NCBI RefSeq assembly: GCF_000735585.1
Contig: NZ_JNNO01000002.1
Location: 62,001-126,000, forward strand
From: Devosia sp. LC5
GTDB taxonomy: Bacteria; Pseudomonadota; Alphaproteobacteria; Rhizobiales; Devosiaceae
Direction of reading: 5' to 3'
DNA length: 64,000 nt
Shown here piece after piece: positions 9,710 through 18,095 of this stretch. Positions within the stretch are counted from its first letter, which is position 1; each line of letters begins with the position of its first letter. The notes beneath the pieces were generated by a model. It made no database searches. It was not told where the DNA came from and saw only the letters and a program-made list of their open reading frames with translations. A program made the translations under genes and the position numbers.

Positions 9710-10771
9710 ATGGATTATCGCTATCTCGGCCGCTCGGGCCTCAAGGTTTCGAGCCTCACCATGGGCACGATGACCTTTGGCGGCTCGGAAAAGGTGGGGC
9801 ATACGCCGCAGGCCGAAGCCACGCGGCAGATCGATCTGTGCCTTGATCACGGGATCAACCTGCTCGACACCGCCAATGTCTATAATGCCGGGGTCTCCGA
9901 GGAGATGATCGGGGTAGCGCTGGCCGAAAACGGCCGCAGGCAAAAGGCTTTGGTCGCCACCAAAGTGCGCTTCCGCATGGGCGATGGACCCAATGAGGTG
10001 GGGCTGAGCCGCCACCATATCGTGGCACAGGCCGAGGCGAGTCTGAAACGCCTCAAGACCGATGTGATCGATCTCTATCAGGTGCATGAATGGGACGGGA
10101 TGACGCCCATCGAAGAGACGATGGAAGCGCTCGATACGCTCGTGCGTCAGGGCAAGGTGCGCTATATCGGCTGCTCGAACTATTCGGGCTGGCACATCAT
10201 GAAGGCGCTGGCCGCCGCTGATAAAAACCACGGCCAGCGCTTCATCTCCCAGCAAATCCACTACACGCTGCACTCGCGCGAAGCCGAATATGAGCTGGTG
10301 CCGATCAGCCAAGACCAGGGCCTGGGGATTCTGATCTGGTCGCCACTGGCCGGAGGCCTGCTGTCAGGCAAATATCGCCGCGATGGCGGGCCGGAAAGCG
10401 GCCGCCATGTCGGAGGCTCGCGTGAGCCGCCCGTGCCCGATTGGGGCAAGCTATACGATATTGTCGAGGTGATCGTGGCCATTGCCGAGGCGCGCGGGGT
10501 GTCCGGCGCGCAGGTGGCATTGGCCTGGGCCCTGGGACGGCCGGGGGTGACTTCGGTGATCATTGGCGGGCGCAGCGAAGCCCAGTTCAAGGATAATCTG
10601 GCAGCTGCCGATCTCAAGCTCACGCCCGAAGAACGGCAAAAACTCGATGCGGTCAGCCAGCCGCCGCTGCTCTATCCCTATTGGCACCAGTCGTTCACCG
10701 CCCAGGACCGGCTAAGCAGGATCGATCTGGACCTGATCGGGCCCTATGCCGAGGAGTTCAAGCGTGGCTGA
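9710..10771 (+). CDS. Aldo/keto reductase
   Basis: A 353-residue TIM-barrel oxidoreductase. It shows DYRYLGRSGLKVSSLTMGTM at the start, the catalytic Asp/Tyr region NLLDTANVYNAGVSEE, the lysine segment ALVATKVRFRMGDGPNEVG, DVIDLYQVHEWDG and the cofactor-binding C-terminal GVTSVIIGGRSEAQFKDN. The family reduces aldehydes or ketones with NADPH; this subclass (YdjG/Tas-like) has no fixed substrate. ATG 9710 has a strong GCAGGAGGG Shine-Dalgarno. The 3' end overlaps the GTG of the next gene by 8 bases, making it the first gene of a tightly packed four-gene chain. Confidence 0.9.
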   Translation: MDYRYLGRSGLKVSSLTMGTMTFGGSEKVGHTPQAEATRQIDLCLDHGINLLDTANVYNAGVSEEMIGVALAENGRRQKALVATKVRFRMGDGPNEVGLSRHHIVAQAEASLKRLKTDVIDLYQVHEWDGMTPIEETMEALDTLVRQGKVRYIGCSNYSGWHIMKALAAADKNHGQRFISQQIHYTLHSREAEYELVPISQDQGLGILIWSPLAGGLLSGKYRRDGGPESGRHVGGSREPPVPDWGKLYDIVEVIVAIAEARGVSGAQVALAWALGRPGVTSVIIGGRSEAQFKDNLAAADLKLTPEERQKLDAVSQPPLLYPYWHQSFTAQDRLSRIDLDLIGPYAEEFKRG

Positions 10772-11447
10772 TTTTCTGTTCGAGCCTCATGCCCCCGTCA
10801 CCATCCCGATTGCGCGGGGTGGGCTATTTGCAGTGCGGCGCATCTATTGCGTGGGCCGCAATTATGCCGAACATATCCGCGAGATGGGCAATGACGAGCG
10901 CGAGCCGCCGTTCTTTTTCGCCAAGCCCGCCGACGCGGTCGTAGTGGGTGGCGCGGCCATCCCCTATCCGCCGCAGACCGGTGATTTCCATCATGAGATC
11001 GAGCTGGTCGTGGCTATCGGCAAGGAAGGCGCCGATATTCCGGCGGAGCAGGCGCTGGCCCATGTCTATGGCTATGCCGCCGGGCTCGACATGACGCGGC
11101 GCGATATCCAGGCTTTGGCGAAAAAGAGCGGGCGGCCGTGGGAAATGGCCAAGGCCTTCGATCATTCCGCGCCCATCGGCACGATCGAGCCGGCCAGCGA
11201 AATCGGCCATCCCGACAAGGGCGCCATCACGCTGTCGGTCAATGGGGTGGTGCGCCAGAAGGGCGACCTTGCCGAGCAGATCTGGAGCGTCAGTGAGGCT
11301 ATCGCCTATCTCAGCGGCTTCGTGACGCTCAAGCCGGGCGATATCATCATGACCGGCACGCCTTCGGGTGTTGGCGCCGTGGTCAAGGGCGATGTGCTGG
11401 AAGGCACTATCGAAGGCGTGGGTCATGTGCGGACCAGTATCGTCTGA
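10764..11447 (+). CDS. Fumarylacetoacetate hydrolase family protein
   Basis: A 227-residue FAH-fold enzyme. It starts with a short N-terminal region, then IYCVGRNYAEHIREMG and PFFFAKPADAVV, with metal-binding acidic residues in FHHEIELVVAIGKEG and a LDMTRRDIQ segment. The C-terminal GDIIMTGTPSGVGAV is characteristic. The sequence most resembles fumarylpyruvate hydrolases/acylpyruvases, but the substrate is not certain. GTG 10764 is chosen because GAGGAG lies 7 bases upstream and it overlaps the aldo/keto reductase stop. The stop overlaps the ATG of the helicase gene by one base (TGATG). Confidence 0.88.
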   Translation: MADFLFEPHAPVTIPIARGGLFAVRRIYCVGRNYAEHIREMGNDEREPPFFFAKPADAVVVGGAAIPYPPQTGDFHHEIELVVAIGKEGADIPAEQALAHVYGYAAGLDMTRRDIQALAKKSGRPWEMAKAFDHSAPIGTIEPASEIGHPDKGAITLSVNGVVRQKGDLAEQIWSVSEAIAYLSGFVTLKPGDIIMTGTPSGVGAVVKGDVLEGTIEGVGHVRTSIV

Positions 11448-12535
11448 TGCCGGTCTGGTCGCCCCAGCAGGACGCGGCGCTGGTCGCGGTGTCCAATTGG
11501 CTCAAGGACCGGGACGGCCCGCAGGTGTTCCGCCTGTTCGGCTGGGCCGGCACGGGCAAATCGACGCTGGCCGTGCATCTGGCGCAGGACGTCAAGTCCG
11601 TCAAATATGCCGCCTTTACCGGCAAGGCCGCTTTGGTCATGCGCAAGCGCGGCTGCAAGGGCGCCCAGACCATCCATAGCCTGATCTATACGCTGGTCAG
11701 CGAAAAGGAAGGCGAGCCGCGTTTCGTGCTGGACGACGAATCCCCCGCGGCCGATGCCGATCTGATCGTCATCGACGAAGTCTCCATGGTGGACGAACAA
11801 TTGGGGCGCGATCTGCTCTCGTTCGGCACCAAGGTGCTGGTGCTGGGCGATCCGTTCCAATTGCCGCCGGTGCAGGGCGCGGGGTTTTTCATTGCCGACG
11901 AGCCCGATATCATGCTGACCGAAATCCATCGCCAGGCGGCGGACAACCCGATCATCGCGCTCTCCATGCAGGTGCGCGAGGGCGGCTATATCGAGCGCGG
12001 GCGCTATGGGGAATCTCTGGTGGTTGCACGCGAGGATGTCGATCGCGATGCGGTGCTGGAGGCCGACCAGGTGCTGGTGGGGCGCAACAAGACGCGCCTG
12101 CAATATAATGACCGGTTGCGCGAATTGCGCGGCCTGCCGTTTCACGAGCCGGTAGTGGGCGACCGCATGGTGTGCCTGCGCAATAATGCGCGCAAGCGCC
12201 TGCTCAATGGGCAAATCTGGATCGTCACCGATGTCAGCCGCAAGGCCAATGGCAAATATTCGCTGCTGCTGGGGGCCGATGAGGGCAAGGGCGAGGCCAA
12301 GGTTTTGACCCACAAGGCGTTTTTCTCGGGCGAGGAAGACGCCATGAGCTGGCCCGAGCGGCGGCAATATGACGAGTTCACCTTTGGCTATTGCCTGACC
12401 GTGCACAAGGCGCAGGGCAGCCAATGGGACAATGTCTATCTGTTCGACGAGAGCTTCGTGTTCCGCGAAGAGCGGGCGCGCTGGCTCTATACCGGGATTA
12501 CCCGCGCCGCCGAAAAGATCACGGTCGTCTCGTGA
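11447..12535 (+). CDS. RecD-like ATP-dependent DNA helicase
   Basis: A 362-residue superfamily 1 helicase. Motif I (Walker A) is FGWAGTGKSTLA at about residues 31-42, motif II is LIVIDEVSMVDEQL, motif III GDPFQLPPVQG, and motif VI falls in FGYCLTVHKAQGSQWDNV with WLYTGITRAAEKITVV at the C-terminus (UvrD_C_2). It is about half the length of RecD2 and lacks its long N-terminal part, so it is a minimal stand-alone helicase. ATG overlaps the preceding stop, and its own stop overlaps the GTG of the transglutaminase gene. The role is probably DNA repair or recombination, though neighbours give no support. Confidence 0.88.
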   Translation: MPVWSPQQDAALVAVSNWLKDRDGPQVFRLFGWAGTGKSTLAVHLAQDVKSVKYAAFTGKAALVMRKRGCKGAQTIHSLIYTLVSEKEGEPRFVLDDESPAADADLIVIDEVSMVDEQLGRDLLSFGTKVLVLGDPFQLPPVQGAGFFIADEPDIMLTEIHRQAADNPIIALSMQVREGGYIERGRYGESLVVAREDVDRDAVLEADQVLVGRNKTRLQYNDRLRELRGLPFHEPVVGDRMVCLRNNARKRLLNGQIWIVTDVSRKANGKYSLLLGADEGKGEAKVLTHKAFFSGEEDAMSWPERRQYDEFTFGYCLTVHKAQGSQWDNVYLFDESFVFREERARWLYTGITRAAEKITVVS

Positions 12536-13422
12536 CGCTGCTCACGGTGCGGCACGAGACGGTCTATCGCTATGTCCGGCCGGTGCGGTTCGGCGAGCAT
12601 CGCATGCTGGTGCGGCCGCGCGACAGCATGGAACAGAGACTGGATTCGTTCAGCCTCAAGATATTCCCGGAGCCATCGGCGATCCGCTGGATCCACGACG
12701 TGTTCGGCAATGGCATTGCGATTGCCGAGTTCGCCGAACCCGCCGAGCAATTGCGGATCGTGGCCGGCATGGTGCTCGATCACACGCCGGAGCTGACGCC
12801 CAATTTCGAGATCGAGGTGCGGGCCAAGACCTATCCGTTCGATTATGGCGCTGTGGATGGCATCGATCTGGCGCCCAATATGCGGCGGCAATTTCCCGAT
12901 GAGGGAGAGGTCGATGCCTGGGCGCGGCGCTTTGTCAGCGTGCTGGGCAAGACCGATACCGGGCATCTATTGATGACCATGACCTATGCGATCAAGGAGA
13001 GTTTCAAATATCTCCGCCGGCCCGATCCGGGCACACAGCACCCGGCTGTGACACTGTCGAAACGCCAGGGCACGTGCCGGGATTTTGCGCTGCTGATGAT
13101 CGAAGCGGCGCGCTCGCTGGGCTTTGCGGCGCGGTTTGTCACGGGATATCTCTATTCCCCGGCGCGCGATGGCGATCATCGTGGCGGTGGGGCGACGCAT
13201 GCCTGGTGCCAGATTTATCTGCCGGGCGCGGGATGGGTGGAGTTCGACCCCACCAATGGCATTATCGGCACGCGCGACCTGATCCGGGTCGGGGTGGCGC
13301 GCGAGCCGCAGCAGGCTATTCCAATTGCCGGCACATTCATTGGCCGCAAGGATGATTATCTGGGCATGGATGTCGAGGTCACGGTCGAGCGGGTGACGTC
13401 CCCACAGGACTCGATGGGTTAG
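12532..13422 (+). CDS. Transglutaminase-like cysteine peptidase family protein
   Basis: A 296-residue protein with the bacterial transglutaminase N-terminal beta domain (VRHETVYRYVRPVRFGEHRM, residues about 5-85) and a core domain with the catalytic triad. The Cys is in KRQGTCRDFALLMIEA, the His in GGATHAWCQIYLPG and the Asp in VEFDPTNGIIG. GTG 12532 overlaps the helicase TGA by four bases (GTGA), so the frame extension to 12391 lying inside the helicase gene is rejected. Members of this family act as proteases or amidases more often than as cross-linkers. A second transglutaminase gene converges on it with only 9 bases between stops. Confidence 0.88.
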   Translation: MTLLTVRHETVYRYVRPVRFGEHRMLVRPRDSMEQRLDSFSLKIFPEPSAIRWIHDVFGNGIAIAEFAEPAEQLRIVAGMVLDHTPELTPNFEIEVRAKTYPFDYGAVDGIDLAPNMRRQFPDEGEVDAWARRFVSVLGKTDTGHLLMTMTYAIKESFKYLRRPDPGTQHPAVTLSKRQGTCRDFALLMIEAARSLGFAARFVTGYLYSPARDGDHRGGGATHAWCQIYLPGAGWVEFDPTNGIIGTRDLIRVGVAREPQQAIPIAGTFIGRKDDYLGMDVEVTVERVTSPQDSMG

Positions 13423-13431
13423 GCCTGGTGC

Positions 13432-14265
13432 CTAGCTGCGGGCTACGCTGACTGCGTCAGTGGTCCATTCCTCGGCAGTGTCGCCGTCGGCGTTGCTCCA
13501 CACTTCGATGGGGAGCGGATTGACGGCGCCGTAAATGGTGGCGAAGGCGGTGTCGGCAGCGTCGCGCCCGCAGCCGATGCGGACCATGCCATCGAGCGCC
13601 GCCATGCGGGTGGCGTCGAACAGATACCAGCGGTCGCCCAGATAGGCTTCGAACACGGCGTGGAAATCCTGCGGCTGCAATTGCCAGGCATAGCAGGAGA
13701 CGAAACGTGCCGGGATACCCAGGGCGCGGCAGAAGGTGATGCCCAGATGGGCGAAGTCGCGGCAGACGCCGGCGCGCAAGGCAAAGGTATCGGCGGCAGT
13801 GGTTGTGGTGTCGCTGGTGCCGCTGAGGTAGTCGACCTCGGCATTGATCCAGTTGCAAATCTCGGTGACGCGACCAAAGCCGGGCGCAATGCCGCCGAAT
13901 TCGCGATTGGCAAAGCGGGCCAATTGGTCGGAGGGGCAATAGCGGGACGGATTGAGATAGGGCAGGGTATCGAGCGGCAGGCGGGCGACCGGCACTTCCT
14001 CGACCATGCCGGGCGGGTTGTGCAGGGCGTCCAGTTCGATGTCGGCGGTATAGCGCAGGCGCAGCTGGCCCGGTTGGGCAGTGAGGCGCAGATAGCGATT
14101 GCCGGTTTCGGTGGCGGTTTTTTCGTCGGCCGCAAGATTGGGCGTGATGGTCAGGGTTTCGCCGAGGATGCGCTGGCGTCCGCCGGCAATAGCCTCGATG
14201 TTGAAAATCAAGGTGGCTGGCTCGATGATCTCGTAGCCGATGTCGCAGCCGACAGAAAATTTCAT
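13432..14265 (-). CDS. Transglutaminase-like domain protein (second copy, divergent type)
   Basis: A 277-residue protein of the two-domain transglutaminase-like class. The N-terminal beta region is about residues 1-115. The core then holds the catalytic Cys in RAGVCRDFAHLGITF, the His in DFHAVFEAYLGDRW and the Asp in LFDATRMAALDG. It lacks the typical N-terminal motif of the neighbouring copy and carries DATRM instead of DPTNG, so it belongs to another subfamily and is not a recent duplicate. ATG 14265 follows GGGGTGAG. It is convergent with the other transglutaminase, and the function may be linked by cell-envelope peptide hydrolysis (inference). Confidence 0.85.
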   Translation of the reverse strand: MKFSVGCDIGYEIIEPATLIFNIEAIAGGRQRILGETLTITPNLAADEKTATETGNRYLRLTAQPGQLRLRYTADIELDALHNPPGMVEEVPVARLPLDTLPYLNPSRYCPSDQLARFANREFGGIAPGFGRVTEICNWINAEVDYLSGTSDTTTTAADTFALRAGVCRDFAHLGITFCRALGIPARFVSCYAWQLQPQDFHAVFEAYLGDRWYLFDATRMAALDGMVRIGCGRDAADTAFATIYGAVNPLPIEVWSNADGDTAEEWTTDAVSVARS

Positions 14266-14331
14266 GACTCACCCCGTTGCGGGCGATCTACCGCCTTGTT
14301 GCGACAACCCGGTGATAGCAGGCTGGTTCCG

Positions 14332-14664
14332 TCAACCGGCGCTGATCTTGAGTTCGCGGATCTGGTCGTCCCCTAGCACGAAGGTGAAGACGCTGTCGCC
14401 GGTGAAGAAGGCGCTGGCCCAATGGGTGTCGAGCGAGATGCGGTTGGGGCCGCGCTCGATTACCTCGCCATAACTCAATATGCCCTTGGCGCCGATCAGC
14501 TCCTTGGCGCTCCAATTGAGGATTGCCTGATGGCCGGAAAAACGCCGTCCCCAATCTTCCACCGCGCCATCGGTGGGGAATAGCGCAATGAAGGCCTCGG
14601 TATCGCCCGCATTGATGGCGGTGCGGAAGGCTTGCAGCACAGGCGGTAGCGCAGTGTCGGGCAT
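14332..14664 (-). CDS. SnoaL-like / NTF2-fold small protein
   Basis: A 110-residue protein with the cone-shaped NTF2-like pattern: LQAFRTAINAGDTEAFIALFPTDG, DWGRRFSGHQAILNWS and a strand-rich C-terminus ending in LGDDQIRELKISAG. These stand-alone SnoaL-like proteins bind small molecules or act as isomerases; nothing here fixes the ligand. ATG 14664 with AGGGACC just upstream is chosen over a 34-residue extension of low-complexity translation. It is transcribed toward the second transglutaminase gene with a 66-base gap and may share its transcript. Confidence 0.75.
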   Translation of the reverse strand: MPDTALPPVLQAFRTAINAGDTEAFIALFPTDGAVEDWGRRFSGHQAILNWSAKELIGAKGILSYGEVIERGPNRISLDTHWASAFFTGDSVFTFVLGDDQIRELKISAG

Positions 14665-14860
14665 GGTCCCTCGCGTGGCGCCATTGCGCCATAACAAAGC
14701 CAAACTTAGCCCACTGCATTGGCCGGTGTGAAGTCTTTCGTCCAAGCCGGCCCAATCGTTGGGCAATTTTGGCTGGAGCCGTGCTTGCGCTTGGCCACGG
14801 GATACCCCATCTTTGCCGTAGAGATTTCGCGATAGCTCACAACACCTGCGGAGGCGCTGA

Positions 14861-17356
14861 ATGCATCACGACACCCCCCTGATCACCACGATCGTTGCGG
14901 GTCTCGTGCTTGCATTCATCTTCGGCATGATTGCCAACAGGTTCCGGTTGCCGCCGTTGGTGGGCTACTTGTTTGCCGGCATTCTGGTTGGCCCCAACAC
15001 GCCCGGATTCGTCGCCGATCAGGCGCTGGCCGCCGAACTCGCCGAACTGGGCGTGGTCCTGCTGATGTTCGGGGTGGGGCTGCATTTTTCGCTCAAGGAT
15101 CTGATGAGCGTGCGGGCGCTGGCCATCCCCGGGGCACTGGCGCAAATCGCGCTGGCGACCCTATTGGGGCTGGGGCTGGCGACGCTGATGGGCTGGGGAA
15201 TTGGGGCGGGCCTGCTGTTTGGGCTGGCGCTGTCAGTCGCCTCCACCGTGGTGTTGCTCAAGGCCTTGCAGGACCGGCGGCTGATCGAGACCGAACGCGG
15301 CCGGATCGCGGTCGGCTGGTTGATCGTGGAAGACCTGGCCATGGTGCTGGCGCTGGTGCTGATTCCGGCCATTGCGAGCCTGAGCGGCGCCGACAGCGGG
15401 GTGCACGACCCCTTCGTGTCCTTTGTCGAGCGCATTGTCGGTGGCTCGGTCGGCATCTGGGGGGTGCTGGGGCTGACCGTGATCAAGGTTGCCGCTTTCG
15501 TGGGCTTCATGCTGATCGTGGGGCGCCGGCTGATCCCCTGGGCGCTGCATGCCACGGCCCATACCGGCAGCCGCGAACTGTTCCGGCTGGCCGTGCTGGC
15601 CATTGCCCTGGGCGTGGCTTTGGGCTCGGCCGTGTTGTTCGGCGTGTCGCTGGCGCTGGGTGCGTTCTTTGCCGGCATGATCCTGAGTGAAAGCGAGCTC
15701 AGCCATCGGGCGGCGCAGGAAACCCTGCCGCTGCGCGACGCTTTTGCCGTGCTGTTCTTCGTGTCGGTCGGCATGCTGTTCGACCCATCGATCATTCTCA
15801 CCAATCCGCTGCCGGTGCTGGTGACGGTGTTCATCATCGTTATCGGCAAGTCGCTGGCGGCGTTCGGCATCGTGCTGCTGTTCCGACGGCCTATAGCCAC
15901 GGCGCTGACCATTTCGGCGTCACTGGCGCAGATCGGTGAATTCTCGTTTATCCTGGCCAGCATGGGCGTGTCGCTGGCCATCCTGCCGCCGGAGGGACAG
16001 GACCTGATCCTGGCCGGGGCGCTGATTTCCATCGTGCTCAATCCGCTGGTGTTCTGGGCGATCGATCTGGCGCGGCCGCGGCTGGAAGCCCGGATGGCGC
16101 AGCGCAGGGCCGAGCAGTTCGAGCGCGATGGCGTGCGGGTCGAACCGACCGATCGGGTGGATGCGGCTGAAGGACCGATTACCAGCGATGCACCGGGCGA
16201 AGCGGCTGTCGACCGCGGCGCGCCGGGCGCCGATGACGATGTGCCCGATGCCTCCAACCAGATCGATCACACCGTGCTGGTGGGCTATGGGCAGGTCGGG
16301 CGCGTGGTGGCCGAGGGGCTCAAGGCGGCCGGATCGCCATTGGTGGTGATCGAGGATTCCGATCATGACGTGGCCGCGGCGCGGGCGGCGGGGCTGGAAG
16401 TGGTATTCGGCAATGCGGCCAGTTCCACCGTGCTGAAGCTGGCCAATCTCGAAGCCGCCAAGACGCTGTTGATCGCCATTTCCAACGGGTTCGAGGCGGG
16501 GACCGTCTGCGAATCCGGACGCAAGCTCAATCCGGGTATTCGGATCATCACGCGGGCCTATTCGGAAGAAGAAGATGTGCATCTGCGCGGGCTGGGCGCC
16601 GACATCGTTATTCGCGGCGAGCGCGAGATCGGTCTTGGCATGCTGGCCTGGCTGCGCGGCGAGCGGTCCGAGGATGTGCCCATAAGCGTGGTGCCGGAGC
16701 CGGTGGAGCCCAAATTGCCGCCGGTCGAAAACCTTCTGGCCAAGGCCGTTGCGACGCCTGCCGCTGTTATTGTGGCGACCGAAGCGGCGCCAGTAGAGGT
16801 GATCGACGCGCCTGTCGTGGCGGAGGAGCTGGAGCCGGAGGCGGTTGACGGCGCGCAAACGGTGCCTCCCGCCGATGTCATTATCCTGCCGCCGCCGGAG
16901 CCGCGGGACGCCAGCGAAGAGGCCGAACTTCCGGCCGCCAATCTGGAAAGCGTGGCGGCCACGCCCGCAGTGGGCGAGGCGCCGGCGGCAATTGACGAGA
17001 TTGTGCCGCGGGTGAGTGTGGTGGCGCCTGAGGCGGAAATCGCCGGCGCCGATGTGCCGGCGGATGCGGATATTCTTGCTGAGGACGAACCAGACGCCGA
17101 AGCAGCCCACGAGCAGGCCGAAGTGGAAGAGGCTGTCGCCGATCTTGATGCGCCAGACGAGGCTGCTGCCGCTGACGCTGACGCTGACGCGGAGCGGAGT
17201 GGTCCAGAAGAAGAGGAAGCCGACGTCGCCGGGATAGCGGCGGAAGCGGCTGAGCCGATTGACGCGGGAGCCGATGAGGCCAGTGAAGCCGAAGACCCGG
17301 ACGCGCCGGACAAGACGGGAATCGTGCCGCCGGTAACGCCGGAACCCAAGGGCTAA
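14861..17356 (+). CDS. CPA2 cation:proton antiporter with TrkA-N domain and long acidic tail
   Basis: An 831-residue membrane protein. Residues about 1-415 are the Kef/YbaL-type antiporter domain with about 12-13 helices (NRFRLPPLVGYLFAGILVGP, VASTVVLLKALQ, then GEFSFILASMG). Residues about 465-600 are the NAD-binding TrkA-N domain (HTVLVGYGQVGRVVAEGLK). After about residue 610 a roughly 220-residue Ala/Glu/Asp/Pro-rich tail follows, ending near DPDAPDKTGIVPP; it includes a codon-level GCTGAC repeat near 17169. E. coli YbaL is about 560 residues, so the tail is an extra. Potassium or sodium/proton exchange is expected. ATG 14861 has CGGAGG upstream. Confidence 0.9.
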   Translation: MHHDTPLITTIVAGLVLAFIFGMIANRFRLPPLVGYLFAGILVGPNTPGFVADQALAAELAELGVVLLMFGVGLHFSLKDLMSVRALAIPGALAQIALATLLGLGLATLMGWGIGAGLLFGLALSVASTVVLLKALQDRRLIETERGRIAVGWLIVEDLAMVLALVLIPAIASLSGADSGVHDPFVSFVERIVGGSVGIWGVLGLTVIKVAAFVGFMLIVGRRLIPWALHATAHTGSRELFRLAVLAIALGVALGSAVLFGVSLALGAFFAGMILSESELSHRAAQETLPLRDAFAVLFFVSVGMLFDPSIILTNPLPVLVTVFIIVIGKSLAAFGIVLLFRRPIATALTISASLAQIGEFSFILASMGVSLAILPPEGQDLILAGALISIVLNPLVFWAIDLARPRLEARMAQRRAEQFERDGVRVEPTDRVDAAEGPITSDAPGEAAVDRGAPGADDDVPDASNQIDHTVLVGYGQVGRVVAEGLKAAGSPLVVIEDSDHDVAAARAAGLEVVFGNAASSTVLKLANLEAAKTLLIAISNGFEAGTVCESGRKLNPGIRIITRAYSEEEDVHLRGLGADIVIRGEREIGLGMLAWLRGERSEDVPISVVPEPVEPKLPPVENLLAKAVATPAAVIVATEAAPVEVIDAPVVAEELEPEAVDGAQTVPPADVIILPPPEPRDASEEAELPAANLESVAATPAVGEAPAAIDEIVPRVSVVAPEAEIAGADVPADADILAEDEPDAEAAHEQAEVEEAVADLDAPDEAAAADADADAERSGPEEEEADVAGIAAEAAEPIDAGADEASEAEDPDAPDKTGIVPPVTPEPKG

Positions 17357-17428
17357 GATGCTTGCCTTGGGTCTGATTGCGCGCATAGGTCAGGGTGCGG
17401 CAGAAATGGGCCGGGAGCGGTTGAGACG

Positions 17429-17857
17429 ATGATTTCGCAGAAAGCCAAATATGCCCTGCGGGCTTTGGTATCGCTGGCGCGGGCCGGGCGGGGCGAAACC
17501 ATGATGATCGGCGAAATCTCCAAGGCGCAGGCGATCCCCAAGAAGTTTCTCGAGCAGATTCTTTTGGAACTCAAGCGGGCTGGCTATGTGGCCAGCCGGC
17601 GGGGGCGGACGGGCGGCTATGAGCTGCTGCGGGCGCCGGAAGAGATCAGGTTTGGTGAGGTTTTGCGACTGATCGACGGGCCGATTGCGCCGCTGCCGTG
17701 CCTGTCCAAGATCGCCTATCGCAAATGCGAGGATTGCCGGGACGAGGCATCGTGCGAAATCCGCCATGTGTTCGAGCGGGTGACGCTGGCGACGCGGGCC
17801 GTGCTGGATGAGACGACGCTGGCGGATTCCTTGCGGCTGGAAGATTTGCCGGTTTGA
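17429..17857 (+). CDS. Rrf2 family transcriptional regulator
   Basis: A 142-residue winged-helix protein. KAKYALRALVSLARAG opens the Rrf2 DNA-binding domain, IGEISKAQAIPKKFLEQIL is the recognition helix and RRGRTGGYELLRAPEEI the wing. Four cysteines lie in the sensor region at residues 91, 100, 103 and 109 (PCLSK, KCEDC, ASCEI), a pattern that fits an Fe-S cluster as in IscR or RirA, though the spacing is not that of IscR. Iron or Fe-S/nitrosative sensing is likely. No iron genes flank it. It is followed by a family B palindromic repeat and convergent purU. Confidence 0.87.
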   Translation: MISQKAKYALRALVSLARAGRGETMMIGEISKAQAIPKKFLEQILLELKRAGYVASRRGRTGGYELLRAPEEIRFGEVLRLIDGPIAPLPCLSKIAYRKCEDCRDEASCEIRHVFERVTLATRAVLDETTLADSLRLEDLPV

Positions 17858-17887
17858 GGCCCCTCTCTTTGCCTATGCACAGTCTCA

Positions 17888-18007
17888 CCTCGCCCCTCAG
17901 GGGAGAGGTCGACGGCGAAGCCGGCGGGTGAGGGGTGCGATGCTTCCGCATACGTGATGGTCGAGCATCGCACCCCTCACCCTGGCCCTCTCCCCTGAGG
18001 GGCGAGG
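17888..18007. repeat. Palindromic repeat family B, copy 1
   Basis: A 120-base inverted repeat between the Rrf2 gene and purU. The outer arms are exact over 20 bases (17888-17907 and 17988-18007: CCTCGCCCCTCAGGGGAGAG and its complement). The inner arms continue with GGGTGAGGGGTGCGATGCT facing AGCATCGCACCCCTCACCC. Each outer arm is itself a small hairpin. The same architecture recurs at 21456-21589. Confidence 0.92.
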
Positions 18008-18095
18008 GGACGCTGGAGTCGCTGGATCGGCGGGTATGCAACGGACCTGTCTTGGGTGCCGGCTGAGGTTTTTGGGCGTCAGGCAGGATGGGTTT

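Noticed and set aside
17160..17195. Short tandem GCTGAC repeats as a possible CRISPR or VNTR array
   Set aside because: Only a few in-frame units inside the antiporter tail; no spacers. It is a coding micro-repeat.
15019..17386. Long minus-strand frames opposite the CPA2 antiporter
   Set aside because: Low-complexity Ser/Ala/Arg translations mirror the GC-rich plus-strand gene; no domain or start signals.
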